Assembly: GCF_008704795.1 (NCBI RefSeq)
Contig: NZ_CP023690.1
Location: 4,226,501 to 4,290,500, forward strand
Origin: Streptomyces spectabilis
GTDB taxonomy: Bacteria > Actinomycetota > Actinomycetes > Streptomycetales > Streptomycetaceae
Direction of reading: 5' to 3'
DNA: 64,000 nucleotides
The translations under genes and the position numbers were made by a program. The notes beneath the pieces were generated by a model, which did no database searches, was not told the origin of the DNA, and was given only the letters and a program-made list of their open reading frames with translations. This document shows, piece by piece, positions 62,730-64,000 of this stretch (its first letter is position 1; every line of letters begins with the position of its first letter).

Positions 62730-64000
62730 ATGCAGGCACCTCCTACCCACACCCTGGCCGAGGGGCTCCGGCTGCCCGTCAACGGCCTCGACTACACCCT
62801 CCTCGCCCTCTACTTCGTGGTCGTCCTCGGCATCGGCTTCGCCGCCCGGCGCTCGGTGCGGACCAGCCTCGACTTCTTCCTGTCCGGCCGCTCGCTGCCC
62901 GCCTGGGTGACCGGCCTCGCCTTCGTCGCCGCCAACCTCGGCGCCACCGAGATCCTCGGCATGGCGGCGACCGGAGCGCAGTACGGCGTCGCCGTCGTGC
63001 ACTGGTACTGGATCGGCGCCATCCCCGCCATGGTCTTCCTGGGCCTGGTGATGATGCCGTTCTACTACCGCTCGAAGGTGCGCTCCGTCCCCGAGTTCCT
63101 GCTCCAGCGCTTCGACAAGTCGGCGCACCTGCTCAGCTCGGCGCTCTTCGCGTTCGCCGCGATCCTCATCGCGGGCGTGAACCTCTACGCCCTGTCGATC
63201 GTCGTGGAGGCGCTGCTCGGCTGGCCGCAGTGGGTGGCGATCGTGGTCGCCGGGATCTTCGTGCTCGCGTACATCACCATCGGCGGCCTGTCCTCGGCGA
63301 TCTACAACGAGGTCCTGCAGTTCTTCGTCATCCTCGCCGCGCTCATCCCGATCTGCGTCATCGGCATGAAGAAGGTCGGCGGCTGGGACGGCCTGAGCGG
63401 CAACCTGGAGAAGCAGCACGGCGACAACTTCCTCACCGCCTGGGGCGGCACCGGCATCGGCGACCCCAACCCGCTGGGCGCCAACTGGCTCACCATCATC
63501 CTCGGCCTCGGCTTCGTGCTGTCCTTCGGCTACTGGACGACGAACTTCGCCGAGGTACAGCGGGCCCTGTCCGCGAAGAACCTCTCCGCCGCCCAGCGCA
63601 CCCCGCTCATCGCCGCGTTCCCGAAGATGTTCATCGTGTTCCTGGTGATGCTGCCGGGGCTCATCGCGGCGGTGCTCGTCCCGAAGATCGGCACGGCGGG
63701 CTCGGACCTCACCTACAACGACGCGATCCCCTATCTGATGCAGGAGTTGCTGCCCAACGGCGTGCTCGGCATCGCGGTCACCGGTCTGCTCGCAGCGTTC
63801 ATGGCGGGCATGGCGGCCAACGTGTCCTCCTTCAACACCGTGTTCACGTACGACATCTGGGCGCGGTACGTGGTCAAGGACCGCGAGGACGGCTACTACT
63901 TGACGTTCGGCCGCCTCATCACCGCGATCGGCGTGCTCGCCTCGATCGGCACGGCCTTCATCGCCTCGTCCTTCTCCAACATCATGGGCTACCTCCAGAC
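62730..64000 (+). CDS. Sodium:solute symporter, probable galactose uptake, cut by right edge
   Basis: At least 423 residues of a sodium:solute symporter, with about 11 membrane segments visible, starting near ATG 62730 (GTG at 62718 in frame is possible). FSSGRSLPAW-type loop LDFFLSGRSLPAWVTGLAFV, NLGATEILGMAATGAQYGVA, and FGYWTTNFAEVQRALSAKNL with the VQR motif resemble SGLT-type sugar symporters. It diverges from galTEK, which suggests Na+/galactose uptake; that is inference. The gene runs off the window at 64000. Confidence 0.85.
   Translation, partial: MQAPPTHTLAEGLRLPVNGLDYTLLALYFVVVLGIGFAARRSVRTSLDFFLSGRSLPAWVTGLAFVAANLGATEILGMAATGAQYGVAVVHWYWIGAIPAMVFLGLVMMPFYYRSKVRSVPEFLLQRFDKSAHLLSSALFAFAAILIAGVNLYALSIVVEALLGWPQWVAIVVAGIFVLAYITIGGLSSAIYNEVLQFFVILAALIPICVIGMKKVGGWDGLSGNLEKQHGDNFLTAWGGTGIGDPNPLGANWLTIILGLGFVLSFGYWTTNFAEVQRALSAKNLSAAQRTPLIAAFPKMFIVFLVMLPGLIAAVLVPKIGTAGSDLTYNDAIPYLMQELLPNGVLGIAVTGLLAAFMAGMAANVSSFNTVFTYDIWARYVVKDREDGYYLTFGRLITAIGVLASIGTAFIASSFSNIMGYLQ

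Overview
The window is a high-GC (about 70% or more), gene-dense actinomycete chromosome segment and is almost certainly from Streptomyces. The evidence is frequent GTG starts, strong GGAGG-type ribosome binding sites, NNG/NNC codon bias, Rpf-LysM cell-wall enzymes, SUKH proteins, and a gene order that, from memory, follows the central chromosome of S. coelicolor from about SCO3091 to SCO3139. I see no prophage, insertion sequence, CRISPR array or large biosynthetic cluster. Most of the segment is conserved core; the accessory interest lies at 32.7-40.5 kb.

Layout. 0-12 kb, all minus strand: cyclopropane fatty acid synthase (cut by the left edge), NADH dehydrogenase II with a Rex-like operator upstream, exopolyphosphatase, a DUF501 protein, the division protein DivIC, enolase, two Rpf-type transglycosylase/LysM proteins (the first behind a c-di-AMP riboswitch), a cytochrome P450 and MazG. 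12-20 kb: a SurA-like lipoprotein, a soluble Ser/Thr kinase, a small membrane protein, an orphan HTH/N6-adenine methylase/specificity fusion, an LppX/LprG-like lipoprotein, an acetyltransferase, a secreted HNH lipoprotein and a SnoaL-like protein. 20-32.7 kb: mfd, a YefM/RelE-type toxin-antitoxin pair, a MacB-type ABC exporter, a DHA2 multidrug exporter, and a DUF485/sodium-solute symporter pair. 32.7-34 kb holds about 1.2 kb of noncoding repeats. 35.2-40.5 kb is a divergent toxin/immunity island: a WHH-nuclease/SUKH fusion and an Imm35/deaminase/SUKH-4 fusion on the minus strand, facing a YwqJ-type deaminase and a SUKH-3 protein on the plus strand.

40.5-47.2 kb: an orphan histidine kinase, an HTH protein beside tRNA-Gln(UUG), then glmU-prs-rplY-pth. 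47.4-55.5 kb: an LPDTG-anchored surface protein with a Ser/Pro/Asp stalk, PEP carboxylase, and a desaturase-TetR operon. 55.8-59.3 kb: a glyoxalase-like protein with a trans-aconitate methyltransferase, a MarR regulator behind a perfect palindrome, an orphan LuxR response regulator and an acetyltransferase. 59.3-64 kb: the galTEK operon, divergent from a sodium-solute symporter cut by the right edge.

Common themes are respiration and central metabolism (ndh, eno, ppc, ppx), envelope building (DivIC, Rpf enzymes, GlmU, surface protein), nucleotide and translation housekeeping (prs, mazG, rplY, pth), and a compact intracellular conflict locus. Two dispersed noncoding repeat families sit at gene 3' ends, one of them always in the sense orientation of the upstream gene.
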